Origin: Spirochaetaceae bacterium | GTDB lineage: Bacteria > Myxococcota_A > UBA9160 > UBA4427 | Reading direction: 5' to 3' | DNA length: 64,000 bases | Assembly (NCBI GenBank): GCA_020632655.1 | Contig: JACKFD010000017.1 | Span: 67,166 to 131,165 of the forward strand | Shown: positions 35,479-45,002 of the stretch, in pieces | Layout of the letters: the number at the start of each line of letters is the position of its first letter | Numbering within the stretch: position 1 is the stretch's first letter | Notes under the pieces: model-generated | Told to the model about the DNA's origin: nothing | The model's input: the letters and a program-made list of their open reading frames with translations, nothing else | Databases searched by the model: none | Program-made: the position numbers and the translations under genes

Positions 35479-35805
35479 ATGCTGGTTCATGCTGCTGCCG
35501 TTCCGTCCCTTCGCCACTTCGTTCGTCGTTCCGCCCTGCTCGCGCTCTGCGCGACGCCCTTGCTCGCGGGTGCGGCGCTGGCGGGCTCGCTGCCCGGCAT
35601 CGATCTGAGTGAGCCCGCCGAGCCCGTCGCCTCGGGCGAGTGCTCGCGACTCGTCCAGATCAAGTACCCCTTCCTGTCGTGCCGGAACGGCGAGATCGGC
35701 GCGGCTGCGGGGGACGAGACCTGGGACTCGGCGCGTCGCCTGCCGCTGATGAGCGATTGGACCGAGGGGGATGCGGCCTGGGGCCCCGAGCTGAATCTCG
35801 ACTGA
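35479..35805 (+). CDS. Small secreted protein of unknown function
   Basis: The 108-residue protein has a signal peptide (RRSALLALCATPLLAGAALA) and a short mature part with two cysteines (SGECSRLV and FLSCRNG) that could form a disulphide. The tail (DWTEGDAAWGPELNLD) is acidic. No family is recognised. It lies 155 bp after pilT and about 37 bp before the DUF938 methyltransferase gene. Confidence 0.55.
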   Translation: MLVHAAAVPSLRHFVRRSALLALCATPLLAGAALAGSLPGIDLSEPAEPVASGECSRLVQIKYPFLSCRNGEIGAAAGDETWDSARRLPLMSDWTEGDAAWGPELNLD

Positions 35806-35842
35806 GTCGTGTTGCGGATGCCGGCCGGGGCGTCGAGTCGTG

Positions 35843-36457
35843 ATGCGACGCGATGCCCCGGCGACGCATCGCAATCGCGAGCCGATCGCGGCCGTCCTCG
35901 CGCGTTGGCTCCGCGAGCCCGCGCGCGTGCTCGAGCTCGCGAGCGGCACGGGGCAGCACGCCGCCTTCTTCGCCGAGCGCATGCCGCACGTCGTGTGGCA
36001 GCCGACGGACGTCGAGGACTCGGCGCTCGCCTCGATCGACGCGTGGGCCACCGGGTCCCGGGTTCCGAACGTCGCGCGCGCGATCCGGCTCGACGCGCGC
36101 GAAGTGCCCTGGCCCGTGGAGGTGCCGGACGCGCCGCCCTTCGACGCCCTCTTCAACGCGAACATGATCCACATCGCCCCCTGGCCCGTCGCCGAGGGAC
36201 TCTTCGCCGGCGCGGGCCGCCTGCTCGCGCCGGGTGGGCTCGTCTTCCTCTACGGCCCCTTCCGCGTCGGCGGCGAGCACACGGCCCCGAGCAACGCCGC
36301 CTTCGATGCGGATCTCCGCCGCAGGAATCCCGAATGGGGCGTGCGGGATCGCGAGGCGGTCATCGCCCTCGCCGAGGCGGTGGGCTTCGTGCTGCGCGAG
36401 GCGAACGCGCTGCCCGCGAACAACCAGCTGCTGGTCTTCGAGCGGATGGCGGGCTGA
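35843..36457 (+). CDS. DUF938 class I SAM-dependent methyltransferase
   Basis: The 204-residue protein has the DUF938 N-terminal signature (RDAPATHRNREPIAAVLARW) and SAM-binding motif I (VLELASGTGQHAAFFAERMP), followed by QPTDVEDSALASIDAW and FNANMIHIAPW. The substrate of DUF938 enzymes is not known. The ATG at 35843 is chosen; a GTG one codon earlier is also in frame. It ends 42 bp from the convergent DUF2889 gene. Confidence 0.87.
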   Translation: MRRDAPATHRNREPIAAVLARWLREPARVLELASGTGQHAAFFAERMPHVVWQPTDVEDSALASIDAWATGSRVPNVARAIRLDAREVPWPVEVPDAPPFDALFNANMIHIAPWPVAEGLFAGAGRLLAPGGLVFLYGPFRVGGEHTAPSNAAFDADLRRRNPEWGVRDREAVIALAEAVGFVLREANALPANNQLLVFERMAG

Positions 36458-36499
36458 ACGTCCGCCCGGCACGAGTCGAGTCGCTTCGACGAGCGGGTC

Positions 36500-37558
36500 T
36501 CAGTCGCCGCTCGGCCCCGCCCGGCCGCTCGCGAAGGTGCGCGCGACGGGGCTGCCCTCGCGCCACATCCAGCAGCTGTTCGTGTTGCCGCCGAGGGAGG
36601 AGACCGCCGGCGCCTCGATCCCGTCGCGGGACTCCGCCCGGGCGCGCCGCTCGTAGTACTCGTCCATCTGCGCCGCGGTGATCTGGATGTAGCCCGGCGC
36701 GAGCTGGAGCAGCGCATCCCGCAGCAGCGCGCGATCGGGCGCCTCGCGCAGGAGGCCGAAGATCCGACCGGCGAGCCCCGGGATGATCGGGCGGTCGACG
36801 AGCTCGGCGACGAGCGCGTCGTGGTCCTGCCAGGGGATGCCGGCGAGGGCGTCCGGCGTGCGGTGGCGCTCGCGGGCCTCGAGGGAAGCGATCCGGAAGC
36901 GCTTGCGCTCGATCGAGGCGCGCAGCTTCAGCTCGTGGGAGGAGACGAGGCGCGTGACGACGGGGCTGCCCTCTGCGATCGGGCGCGTATGCGTGTCGGC
37001 GAGCTGGACGACGACGTCGTTCGTGTCCGCATCGCGCTCGAAGCCGTCGACGAAGAGGCTTCGACGGAAGAAGCGCGCACCCGGGCGCTGCGCCGTCGAC
37101 TCGCGCACGACGCGCTCGGTCTCGAGGGCCATCGCGCGCGGCACGGTCGACGCCATCAGCTGGTAGAGCGTGAGCAGGTGCGAGCAGCCGAGGGCGCCGC
37201 CGAAGACGAGGCCGAGCCGCTTCGTGAAGCCTTCGTCGAGCCGGTCGCCGCGGGTCTCGAGCAGGCGCGGCGCGGGGTCGCGACAGCACTCGCCCTCGGT
37301 CGCCGGGGAGGGCTCGACGGCGACGAAGGGCTGGTCGATGCGCAGATCGGCGATCCTGCTCGTGTCGGGCTCGAGGTCGAGCTCGATGCTCATCATGTGG
37401 ATGATGCCCGAGGGCTGGATGTCGTAGCCCGAGGGCACGAAGCCGTTCTTGCGCAGGTCGACCACGTCGCCCCGGGCGAGCAGCCGTCCGTCCCGCTCGT
37501 ACGAGAGGGCGACCGTCAGCGACCGCGTATGCAGCGGGAGACCCGGGAAGGCGCTCAT
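36500..37558 (-). CDS. DUF2889 protein
   Basis: The 352-residue protein resembles DUF2889 proteins: TRSLTVALSYERDGRLLARG, then DLRKNGF, IHMMSIELDLEPDTSRIADL, a GALGCSHLLTLYQLM motif (family G-C-x-H-L) and a longer C-terminal extension here (ITAAQMDEYYERRARAESRD). The biochemical role is unknown. It follows the ABM gene by 19 bp on the same strand, so they are probably one transcript. Confidence 0.78.
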   Translation of the reverse strand: MSAFPGLPLHTRSLTVALSYERDGRLLARGDVVDLRKNGFVPSGYDIQPSGIIHMMSIELDLEPDTSRIADLRIDQPFVAVEPSPATEGECCRDPAPRLLETRGDRLDEGFTKRLGLVFGGALGCSHLLTLYQLMASTVPRAMALETERVVRESTAQRPGARFFRRSLFVDGFERDADTNDVVVQLADTHTRPIAEGSPVVTRLVSSHELKLRASIERKRFRIASLEARERHRTPDALAGIPWQDHDALVAELVDRPIIPGLAGRIFGLLREAPDRALLRDALLQLAPGYIQITAAQMDEYYERRARAESRDGIEAPAVSSLGGNTNSCWMWREGSPVARTFASGRAGPSGD

Positions 37559-37577
37559 CGTTCGGGACCGGGCGCGC

Positions 37578-37868
37578 TCAGTCGTGCCGGTAGGTCGTGT
37601 GCTGTGGGCGTCCGCGCAGGATGTTCATCGCGCCCCAGTTCGTGACCTTCTTGAAGGCATCCGACGCGATGAAGTCCTTGAAGGCCTGCTCGTCCCGCCA
37701 TCGCGACACGATCAGGTAGACCGGCTCGCCGTCCCCGATCTCGCGGTAGATCGACGACGCGTCGTGGCCGTCGATGCCTTTCATGGTCTCGACGACCTTG
37801 CTGCAGGCGTCCTCGAAGACCTGCTCCTTGCCGGGGATGACGTAGTAGTTCATGCCGATCGTGACCAC
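37578..37868 (-). CDS. Antibiotic biosynthesis monooxygenase-type (ABM) protein
   Basis: The 96-residue dimeric ferredoxin-like protein has MNYYVIPGKEQVFEDACSKV, YREIGDGEPVYLIVSRWRDE and FKDFIASDAFKKVTNWG, characteristic of ABM/heme-degrading monooxygenase-like proteins. The substrate is unknown. A GTG start at 37868 is used since GAGAGGAA lies six bases upstream and conserved residues precede the first ATG. It is divergent from the two-kinase operon. Confidence 0.83.
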   Translation of the reverse strand: MVTIGMNYYVIPGKEQVFEDACSKVVETMKGIDGHDASSIYREIGDGEPVYLIVSRWRDEQAFKDFIASDAFKKVTNWGAMNILRGRPQHTTYRHD

Positions 37869-38042
37869 GTGCGTTCCTCTCCATCGTCCGTCGCCCCGCC
37901 CGGATCGCGCTCGCGCGGCGCGGCCGCTCGGCAGGCATGCCGTCCCGCGCCGGAGGGCGGGGCGCCCCGGTCCGTGGGGCGGCCGCGGAGCATAGCCCCG
38001 TGGCGGGCGGCAGCCCCTCGCCCGAGGGGTGAGCGGCTGGGG

Positions 38043-38093
38043 TGCAGTCGAGAGACTGCAGCTCGCGGCAGCAGGTGCAGTATCGTGGCTGCA
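38043..38093. promoter_or_regulatory. Paired TGCAG-N8-CTGCA palindromes (candidate enhancer)
   Basis: Two copies of TGCAG-N8-CTGCA lie at 38043-38060 and 38076-38093. The first is a 7-bp-arm palindrome (TGCAGTC/GACTGCA). Centre-to-centre distance is 33 bp, about three helical turns, so dimers would bind on the same DNA face. TGCA-ended dyads with spacing of this type are typical of NtrC-family enhancers. The likely ligand is the regulator encoded at 40601, which is inference. Confidence 0.5.
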
Positions 38094-38100
38094 CTCATGC
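38086..38100 (+). promoter_or_regulatory. Possible sigma-54 promoter of the kinase/NtrC/PspA operon
   Basis: TGGCTGC-ACTC-ATGC satisfies the invariant GG-N10-GC of sigma-54 -24/-12 promoters but matches the wider consensus (TGGCACG-N4-TTGC) only in part. It overlaps the second TGCAG palindrome, which is not ideal for an enhancer. Weak call. Confidence 0.3.
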
Positions 38101-38268
38101 CGCGGGTGGGCGCTCCAGGCCGCCTCCAGGCCCATGCGAGCCCGCAGCCCGACCGGCACGGCCCTTGCTCTTGCGGACGGCATGCACAGCGCCGTCCCGC
38201 GATCGACCCGCTCCTTCCCGTCCCCGCCCCCGCTCCGCCCCGGAGTCGACTGCCTCGGAGACCCGCCC

Positions 38269-39459
38269 ATGGCCCCCGGCCGATCGGATCCCGACGAGCC
38301 CGTCTCCCGCGCCGAGCGCCGGGCCGCCCGTCGCGCCGAGCGCACGCTGCGCAAGGCCGCCCGCCGGGCGCGTCGGTCCGCCGAGCATGCGGGTCGGGGC
38401 GATGGACGCGACGCGGTGTACGAGTCGATCGATCCGGCGGCGCGTGCGGATCGCCGCCTCCTCCGGCGCGCCCGTCGCCGCGCCCATCGCCGGCTCGGCT
38501 TCGTCACACATTTCGGCACCTACGCAGCGACCCTCGCCCTGCTGCTCGTCGCGACCCGGAGCGTGCGGCTCGTGGTCTTCGTCGGCCTCGCCTGGGGCAT
38601 CGGCGTCTTCTGCCACTACCTCTGGGCCCTCGTCGCGCCGGGGCTGCGCGACCACTGGATCGAGCGCGAGGTCGGCGCCCGCTCGGCGCGCGACGTGGCG
38701 AGCGAGCGGCGGCAGGTCGAGACGCGGAGCCGGCGATCGATGGAGGATCTGTCGGCCTCGATCGCCCACGAGATCCGCAATCCGATCACGGCAGCCAAGA
38801 GCCTCGTGCAGCAGATGGGCGAGGATCCGGCGTCGCAGGAGAATCTCGAGTACGCGAGCCTCGCTCTCTCGGAGCTCGACCGCGTCGAGCGTTCGATCTC
38901 GCACCTGCTGCGTTATGCGAGAGAGGAGGAGCCGCGCTTCGAGCCCGTGGAGCTGCGCGCGCTGGCTCGATCGGCGGTCGAGGGGCTGCGGGATCGTGCG
39001 GCGTCGGCGGGCGTTCCGATCGAGCTCGACTTCGACGGGCCGCTCGCGATGCGGGGGGATCCCGAGAAGCTGCGCCGCGTGCTCGAGAACCTGATCGTGA
39101 ATGCGATCGACGCGATGGTGGGGGCGGGGACGCCTGCGCCACGCATCCGGATCTCGGGCGGTACGAGCCTGTCGGGCGACGAGCTCTGGCTGCGCGTTGC
39201 GGACGAGGGGCCGGGCATCGCCGCGCAAGAGCGCGAGCGCATCTGGAGCCCCTTCCACACGACGCGCGCCGACGGGACCGGGCTCGGCCTCGCGCTCTCC
39301 CGCAAGACGGTCGAGGCGCACGGCGGACGCATCGAGCTCGCTGCGGATGCGCCGGTCGGGGCCGTCTTCGAGATCACCCTTCCGCGCCACGCGGAGCCCC
39401 GGGATGCGGGTCGCGGGGATGGAGCGGGGGCGGGCGCCTCCGCGGAGGATCGCCGATGA
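38269..39459 (+). CDS. 2TM-domain sensor histidine kinase
   Basis: The protein (396 residues from the ATG at 38269) has an Arg/Ala-rich N-terminus, a 2TM-type membrane domain (GFVTHFGTYAATLALLLVAT, then VFVGLAWGIGVFCHYLWALV) and a kinase core: H box SASIAHEIRNPITAAKSLVQ, N box LENLIVNAIDAM, G1 VADEGPGI, and G2 GTGLGLALSRK. There is no large extracytoplasmic domain, so it would sense the membrane itself or a partner. Upstream in-frame ATGs at 38134 and 38182 exist; 38269 is preferred because it lies downstream of the putative promoter and just ahead of the conserved region. It overlaps the next kinase gene (ATGA). Confidence 0.87.
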   Translation: MAPGRSDPDEPVSRAERRAARRAERTLRKAARRARRSAEHAGRGDGRDAVYESIDPAARADRRLLRRARRRAHRRLGFVTHFGTYAATLALLLVATRSVRLVVFVGLAWGIGVFCHYLWALVAPGLRDHWIEREVGARSARDVASERRQVETRSRRSMEDLSASIAHEIRNPITAAKSLVQQMGEDPASQENLEYASLALSELDRVERSISHLLRYAREEEPRFEPVELRALARSAVEGLRDRAASAGVPIELDFDGPLAMRGDPEKLRRVLENLIVNAIDAMVGAGTPAPRIRISGGTSLSGDELWLRVADEGPGIAAQERERIWSPFHTTRADGTGLGLALSRKTVEAHGGRIELAADAPVGAVFEITLPRHAEPRDAGRGDGAGAGASAEDRR

Positions 39460-40600
39460 ACGGTGCATGGACGTTCGAGGGCGTGGCGGCGCTGCGCGAG
39501 CGCGACATCGAGGAGGCAGGGATGCACGAGCGCACGGAGCGGTCCTGTGGACGCGGATGGCGCGGTCGCGAGGAGGCGGCGTCGATCGACTCGCTCGACG
39601 AGGCGCTGCTCGACGAGGACGAGCGCATCGCGCGCGACGCGCGGCAGCTCGCGGACCGCAAGGTCGCCCTCTACCGCGACCTCGTCCGCGCGAGCCTGAT
39701 CAGCCTGCCGCTCCTGATCTTCATCCCCTTCGCCGGGGCGATCGCGCTGGTGTGGTTCGGCGTGAAGCTCGGGCGCCGCGCGTTCCGGCTCTACTACGAG
39801 CCGGGGCTGCGGGAGCGTTTCGTCCAGGAGGAGGTCGCGCGCCGGGTGCGCTCCCGCGTCTCCGACGAGCGGCGGAGTCTCGAAGGCGAGCACCTGCGCT
39901 CCCTCGAGCAGCTCTCGGCTTCGATCGCCCACGAGATCCGCAACCCGATCACGGCGGCCAAGAGCCTGGTCCAGCAGATGGGCGAGGACCCCGTCCACCC
40001 GGATCGCTCCGAGTACGCGCGTCTCGCGCTCGCCGAGCTCGAGCGGGTCGAACGCTCGGTGTCGCACCTGCTGCGATTCGGTCGGGAGGAGGATCGCCGT
40101 GTCGCACCGCTCGTGATGGAGGACGTGCTCGAGTCCGCGCTCGAGACCTTCCGCGAGCGGATCGCACGGGTCGGGATCGACGTCCGGCGCGAGTACGACT
40201 CGGAGGGGTGCCTCGAAGGCGATGCCGAGCAGCTTCGTCGCGTCGCGATCAACCTGCTCGGCAACGCGATCGACGCCCTCGAAGAGGCGCGCACGCAGGA
40301 CGCCACGATCCGGGTCGGCCTTGGCGAGAGCCTGGCCGGCGATGCGGTCTGGATCCGGATCGAGGACAACGGTCCCGGCGTCGATGTCGCCGCGAGCGAC
40401 CGGATCTTCGAGCCCTTCGTGAGTACGCGGACCGGCGGCACCGGTCTCGGTCTCGCGCTGTGTCGCAAGATCGTCGAGGAGCATGGCGGCGGGATCGAGC
40501 TCGATCGGGCGAGGCAGGCGGGCACGGCGATCCTGGTCACGCTGCCGCGGATGCGCGCGAAGGCCGGGGCGGGCGGGTCCGCGGGACGAGGGGAGCCGCG

Positions 40601-40604
<4 letters not shown>
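39456..40604 (+). CDS. Membrane-associated sensor histidine kinase (paralogue of upstream kinase)
   Basis: The 382-residue kinase has a short membrane-buried hairpin (LVRASLISLPLLIFIPF to AIALVWFGVKLG, about 88-110) and the same H box as the preceding kinase (SASIAHEIRNPITAAKSLVQ followed by QMGEDP), then NLLGNAID, IEDNGPGVD and GGTGLGLALCRK. The H boxes are almost identical, suggesting a tandem duplication or formation of kinase heterodimers. The ATG at 39456 overlaps the upstream stop; an ATG at 39522 is possible. Its stop overlaps the NtrC-type regulator's start. Confidence 0.87.
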
Positions 40605-42010
<1,406 letters not shown>

Positions 42011-42091
42011 GGCGTGGCTCCGGTCGCCCGAGGCGCATCGCCCGGGCGGCGCCGGGGCCGGACGAACGAAACGAGGACGAGGAGGAAGGAC

Positions 42092-42862
42092 ATGACGAAC
42101 GAACGACCCGGCATGGTCGGCCGACTGCGCAGCCTGATGCGGGGGCTCTTCGGCTCCTGGGTTCGCGATCGCGAGCAGCGCGCGCCGGAGGTGGTCTACG
42201 AGCAGGCGATCGCGGAGCGCGTGCGCCAATACCGCGAGCTGAAGGACGCGGTCGCTGGGATCCTCTACCTGCGCAACAAGCTCGAGAACGAGATCACCGA
42301 GCGGCGCGCCGAGATCGCGCGACTGCACGACGACGTGCGGCGGGCCGTGCGGCGCGGGGACGAGTCGGCCTCGCTCGCACTGATCACGCAGAAGCAGACG
42401 CTCTTCGAGGAGCTCGAGCGCGCGGAGCGGGAGCTCTCCCTGGTGCGCGGTCAGTCGGAGGAGGCGAAGGCGAACCTTCTGCGATTCCGGGAGGAGATCC
42501 GCTCGCTCGTGCGGGAGAAGGGCCGGATGCTCGCGACCCTCGCGAACGCCCGGGCGCGAAGGCGGCTGCGGGCGGCGATCGAGGGGCTCTCGGTCGACGC
42601 CGAGATGGACGCGCTCGAGAACGTCCGGGAGCACGTCGCGCGGATGGCGATGGCGGGCGAGGTGGACCGGGAGCTCGGGGACGGGGACGACGACCTGCGG
42701 ACGCGACTCCGGGGCTACCGGGAGGAGGCGCGGCGGGATGCAGCCCGGGCGGAGCTCGAGAGCCTGAAGCGCGAGCTCGGCCGTGGCGTGCTTTCGGCCG
42801 AGGTCGTCCGCGAGGCCGTTCCGAGCGTGCCGCGCCGGGATCTCGCCCCGGTCCCCGGATGA
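42092..42862 (+). CDS. pspA: PspA/IM30-type membrane-protection protein
   Basis: The 256-residue protein is almost all alpha-helical, with an N-terminal amphipathic segment (GRLRSLMRGLFGSWVRD) and coiled coils typical of PspA/IM30 (APEVVYEQAIAERVRQYREL; KDAVAGILYLRNKLENEITE). PspA/Vipp1 proteins assemble on damaged membranes as ESCRT-III-like polymers. GGAGGAAGGA precedes the ATG at 42092. It follows the regulator by 81 bp. In enteric bacteria PspF activates pspA by sigma-54; here a phosphorelay regulator of the same mechanistic class is encoded immediately upstream. The C-terminal part is longer and more charged than in E. coli. Confidence 0.83.
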   Translation: MTNERPGMVGRLRSLMRGLFGSWVRDREQRAPEVVYEQAIAERVRQYRELKDAVAGILYLRNKLENEITERRAEIARLHDDVRRAVRRGDESASLALITQKQTLFEELERAERELSLVRGQSEEAKANLLRFREEIRSLVREKGRMLATLANARARRRLRAAIEGLSVDAEMDALENVREHVARMAMAGEVDRELGDGDDDLRTRLRGYREEARRDAARAELESLKRELGRGVLSAEVVREAVPSVPRRDLAPVPG

Positions 42863-42913
42863 GCCGCGCCGCGCGCCCCGTGGGGGCATGGCTCGCTCGG
42901 ATGGCCGCCGGCG

Positions 42914-42942
42914 TTGACCCCGAACCGGGGCCTCGCTAAAAA
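42914..42942 (+). promoter_or_regulatory. Sigma-70-type promoter of rpmB
   Basis: TTGACC at 42914-42919 and TAAAAA at 42937-42942 are separated by exactly 17 bases. A GC palindrome (CCCCG-AAC-CGGGG, 42918-42930) spans the spacer and could be an operator. It lies 126 bases ahead of rpmB. Confidence 0.6.
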
Positions 42943-43068
42943 CTGCGCTCCCGCGAGGGCTTCCGGGCGTGCCGCCGTCGGTGACCCCGATGCAGCCCCC
43001 GGATCCCCGGGCCGTCCGATTCGAGGCGGCTTCCGAAATCCCTCCCTGGCTACCGGAGCGAAGAGACC

Positions 43069-43356
43069 ATGGCGCGCGTTTGTGCACTCACCGGCAAGAA
43101 GGTCCAGTACGGACACAACGTGTCCCACTCGCACCGCACGACCAACCGCCGCTTCGAGCCGAACATCCAGAAGGTGCGGCTCCACTCCGAGGCCCTCGGC
43201 CAGCGCGTGCCCCTCGCGATCGCGACGCGCACGCTGCGCTCGATCCAGAAGAAGGGCGGCCTCGACGGCTACCTCCTCGGCATGGACGACCGCAAGCTCC
43301 AGCCCGAGGGCCTGCGCCTCAAGAACAAGATCCGCCGCAAGCTCTCCGGTCGTTAG
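43069..43356 (+). CDS. rpmB: 50S ribosomal protein L28 (zinc-independent type)
   Basis: The 95-residue L28 begins MARVCALTGKKVQYGHNVSHSH, with one Cys and no second zinc-ligand pair, so it is the zinc-independent form. The family middle (TNRRFEPNIQKVRL) and C-terminus (LRLKNKIRRKLSGR) fit. It is preceded by a good sigma-70-type promoter and followed by short tandem repeats that run to the convergent transporter gene. Confidence 0.95.
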   Translation: MARVCALTGKKVQYGHNVSHSHRTTNRRFEPNIQKVRLHSEALGQRVPLAIATRTLRSIQKKGGLDGYLLGMDDRKLQPEGLRLKNKIRRKLSGR

Positions 43357-43505
43357 GCGACGTCTCTCCGTCGACCAGACGCCTCCTCTCCTCGGAAAAG
43401 GCGCCTGCGGTCCCTCGGAAAAGGCGCCTTCGGTCCCTCGGACCAGGTGCCTTCGGTTCCACCGACCAGCCGCCTCCGGTCCGCCGATCACGCGTCTCCG
43501 GTCCG
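43341..43505. repeat. 23-bp degenerate tandem repeats at the 3' end of rpmB
   Basis: From 43391 to 43505 there are five units with an exact 23-bp period (unit starts at 43391, 43414, 43437, 43460 and 43483), with a core CTCGGAAAAGGCGCCT in the first two. Less regular copies extend left to the last codons and stop of rpmB (CTCTCCGGTCGTTAGGCGAC at 43341) and right into the 3' end of the transporter gene. The AGGCGCCT palindrome recurs, so RNA from either strand could fold. Confidence 0.75.
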
Positions 43506-44981
43506 CAGGCCGCCCACGCGTCGTGTCGCCGGTCGCAGGACCCGACGACCGATCCATCGCCGCACCTCGGCGAGCGGGTTCGGGCAGGGTCCTTCGATCT
43601 CGTGCTCGCGCACCCGGAAGTCGCATCCGGCGCGGGAGACCGCGAGCAGCGACACGCCGACCAGCGGTATCGAGAGCAGTCCGAGCCATCGGACCTGGTC
43701 GGCTCCGGTCCACGTCGTGAGCGCCAGGCTCACGCCGATCGCGAGCACCTTCGCGAGGCGTTGGACGAAGACGTCGATGAAGGCCTTCGCCTGGTAGCGC
43801 TCGGCCGTCGTCGTCGGCACGTAGAGCATCTCCTTCGAGGACTGTGCGATCGAGTAGGCGAGCGAGTTGTCCGCGAGCGAGAGCAGGCTCGCGAAGGCGA
43901 GCGTCGGGACGAAGAGGAAGCCGACCGAGGCCAGCCCGAGCGCCACGGGCAGGACCGCGAGCGCCGCGCCGACGCCGAAGCGGCGCATCACGAGGCTGGT
44001 GAGGAAGGCCTGCACGGCGACGGACGCGACGTTCGTGAGCAGGTAGACCCGCGCCAGGTGCCGACCGAGGGCGGGGCCGTCGAGGGTCGTATGCACGGTC
44101 GTCGTGAACTGGAAGTCGACGACCGTCGAGACGATCTCGTAGACCCCGACGGTCGTCGCGATCGCCAGCAGATAGGGCGAGGCGAGCACGAGGCGCGCGC
44201 CGGCGAGCGCAGGCGAGCCCCCGCGCTCGATCTCGACGGGTCGACCGCGCTCCTCCGCGTGCACGACCTCGCGTTCGGCCTCGGCGTTCGTCGCCGTCGC
44301 GTCTGCGGCCGGGTGCTCCGCTCGTGCGTCGATGGCCGCGACGCGTCGGCCGGCGGCGATCGCGAGCAGCGCGATTCCGACGGCGAGCCCGGCCGTTACG
44401 ACGAGCCAGTCGGCGGTCGATAGCCGGTCGAGCAGGAGTCGCAGCACGCTCGATCCGACGAGCCCCCCGAGCACGCCGCCGAGCCCGATCGGACCCAGCA
44501 GTCGTTTGGCGGCCTCGGGACGGAGGCTGTCGTTCACGAACGAGAAGAAGGCCGCCACCATCACCGACGCGAGCAGATCTCCGAAGAGATAGAAGCTCCA
44601 CACGGCGAGTGACGCCGGCTCGGGCGCTCGCAGCACGACGGCGAAGCCGACGTAGCCCACGAAGAAGAAGCCCGAGACCACGAGCATCAGTCTCTCGCGT
44701 CGGAATCGCGTCGCCAGGGCGGACAGCGCCGCGAAGGCGACCGCCGCCACGACGAGGTTCAGCACCTTCACGAGCAGCTCCGCCTGCGCGGCGTTCCAGA
44801 GGAGCGGGCCGATCGCGAGCCCTTCTGCGTCGTAGTGCAGCAGGAAGAGCGCCTTCTTGAGCGGCTTCAGGATCCAGAACGAGCTGATCACGAGGAAGAA
44901 GCTGGCGGCCAGCAGGATCGCGAGGGGCCATTCCTCGCGGCGTACGCCAAGCAGCATGCGGTCGACGGCGGGCGGATTCAT
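43488..44981 (-). CDS. Npt1/Npt2-type nucleotide (ATP/ADP or NTP) transporter
   Basis: The 497-residue protein has about 11-12 membrane helices and the features of the ADP/ATP (NTP/NDP) exchanger family known from Chlamydia and Rickettsia and found in some free-living bacteria: ILKPLKKALFL in the first helix-loop, FYLFGDLLASVMVAAFFSF, EAAKRLLGPIGLGGVLGGLV, then a C-terminal DNSLAYSIAQSSKEMLYVPT and YQAKAFIDVFVQRLAKVLA. An acidic/Ala-rich insertion lies mid-protein (about 225-260). Substrate and direction cannot be told from sequence. It follows the kinase-fold gene by 21 bp on the same strand. Confidence 0.78.
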   Translation of the reverse strand: MNPPAVDRMLLGVRREEWPLAILLAASFFLVISSFWILKPLKKALFLLHYDAEGLAIGPLLWNAAQAELLVKVLNLVVAAVAFAALSALATRFRRERLMLVVSGFFFVGYVGFAVVLRAPEPASLAVWSFYLFGDLLASVMVAAFFSFVNDSLRPEAAKRLLGPIGLGGVLGGLVGSSVLRLLLDRLSTADWLVVTAGLAVGIALLAIAAGRRVAAIDARAEHPAADATATNAEAEREVVHAEERGRPVEIERGGSPALAGARLVLASPYLLAIATTVGVYEIVSTVVDFQFTTTVHTTLDGPALGRHLARVYLLTNVASVAVQAFLTSLVMRRFGVGAALAVLPVALGLASVGFLFVPTLAFASLLSLADNSLAYSIAQSSKEMLYVPTTTAERYQAKAFIDVFVQRLAKVLAIGVSLALTTWTGADQVRWLGLLSIPLVGVSLLAVSRAGCDFRVREHEIEGPCPNPLAEVRRWIGRRVLRPATRRVGGLRTGDA

Positions 44982-45002
44982 GGGGACTCCGAGCAGAGGG
45001 GG

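Larger units (their letters stand above)
37869..38268. promoter_or_regulatory. Divergent control region, ABM operon versus kinase/NtrC/PspA operon
   Basis: This 400-base region holds the control signals for two divergent operons. Nothing clear is visible in 37869-38040 apart from the minus-strand ribosome-binding site. The paired palindromes and GG-N10-GC element at 38043-38100 are listed separately. From 38101 to 38268 the frame of the first kinase is open, but I see no family similarity there, so I read it as leader. Confidence 0.45.

Noticed and set aside
37449..39455. Upstream 669 residues of the long frame that contains the second kinase
   Set aside because: They overlap DUF2889, ABM and the first kinase out of frame; the kinase starts at 39456.
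42918..42930. Rho-independent terminator of pspA (CCCCGAACCGGGG)
   Set aside because: No T-run follows; the palindrome lies inside the rpmB promoter spacer, so an operator is more likely.
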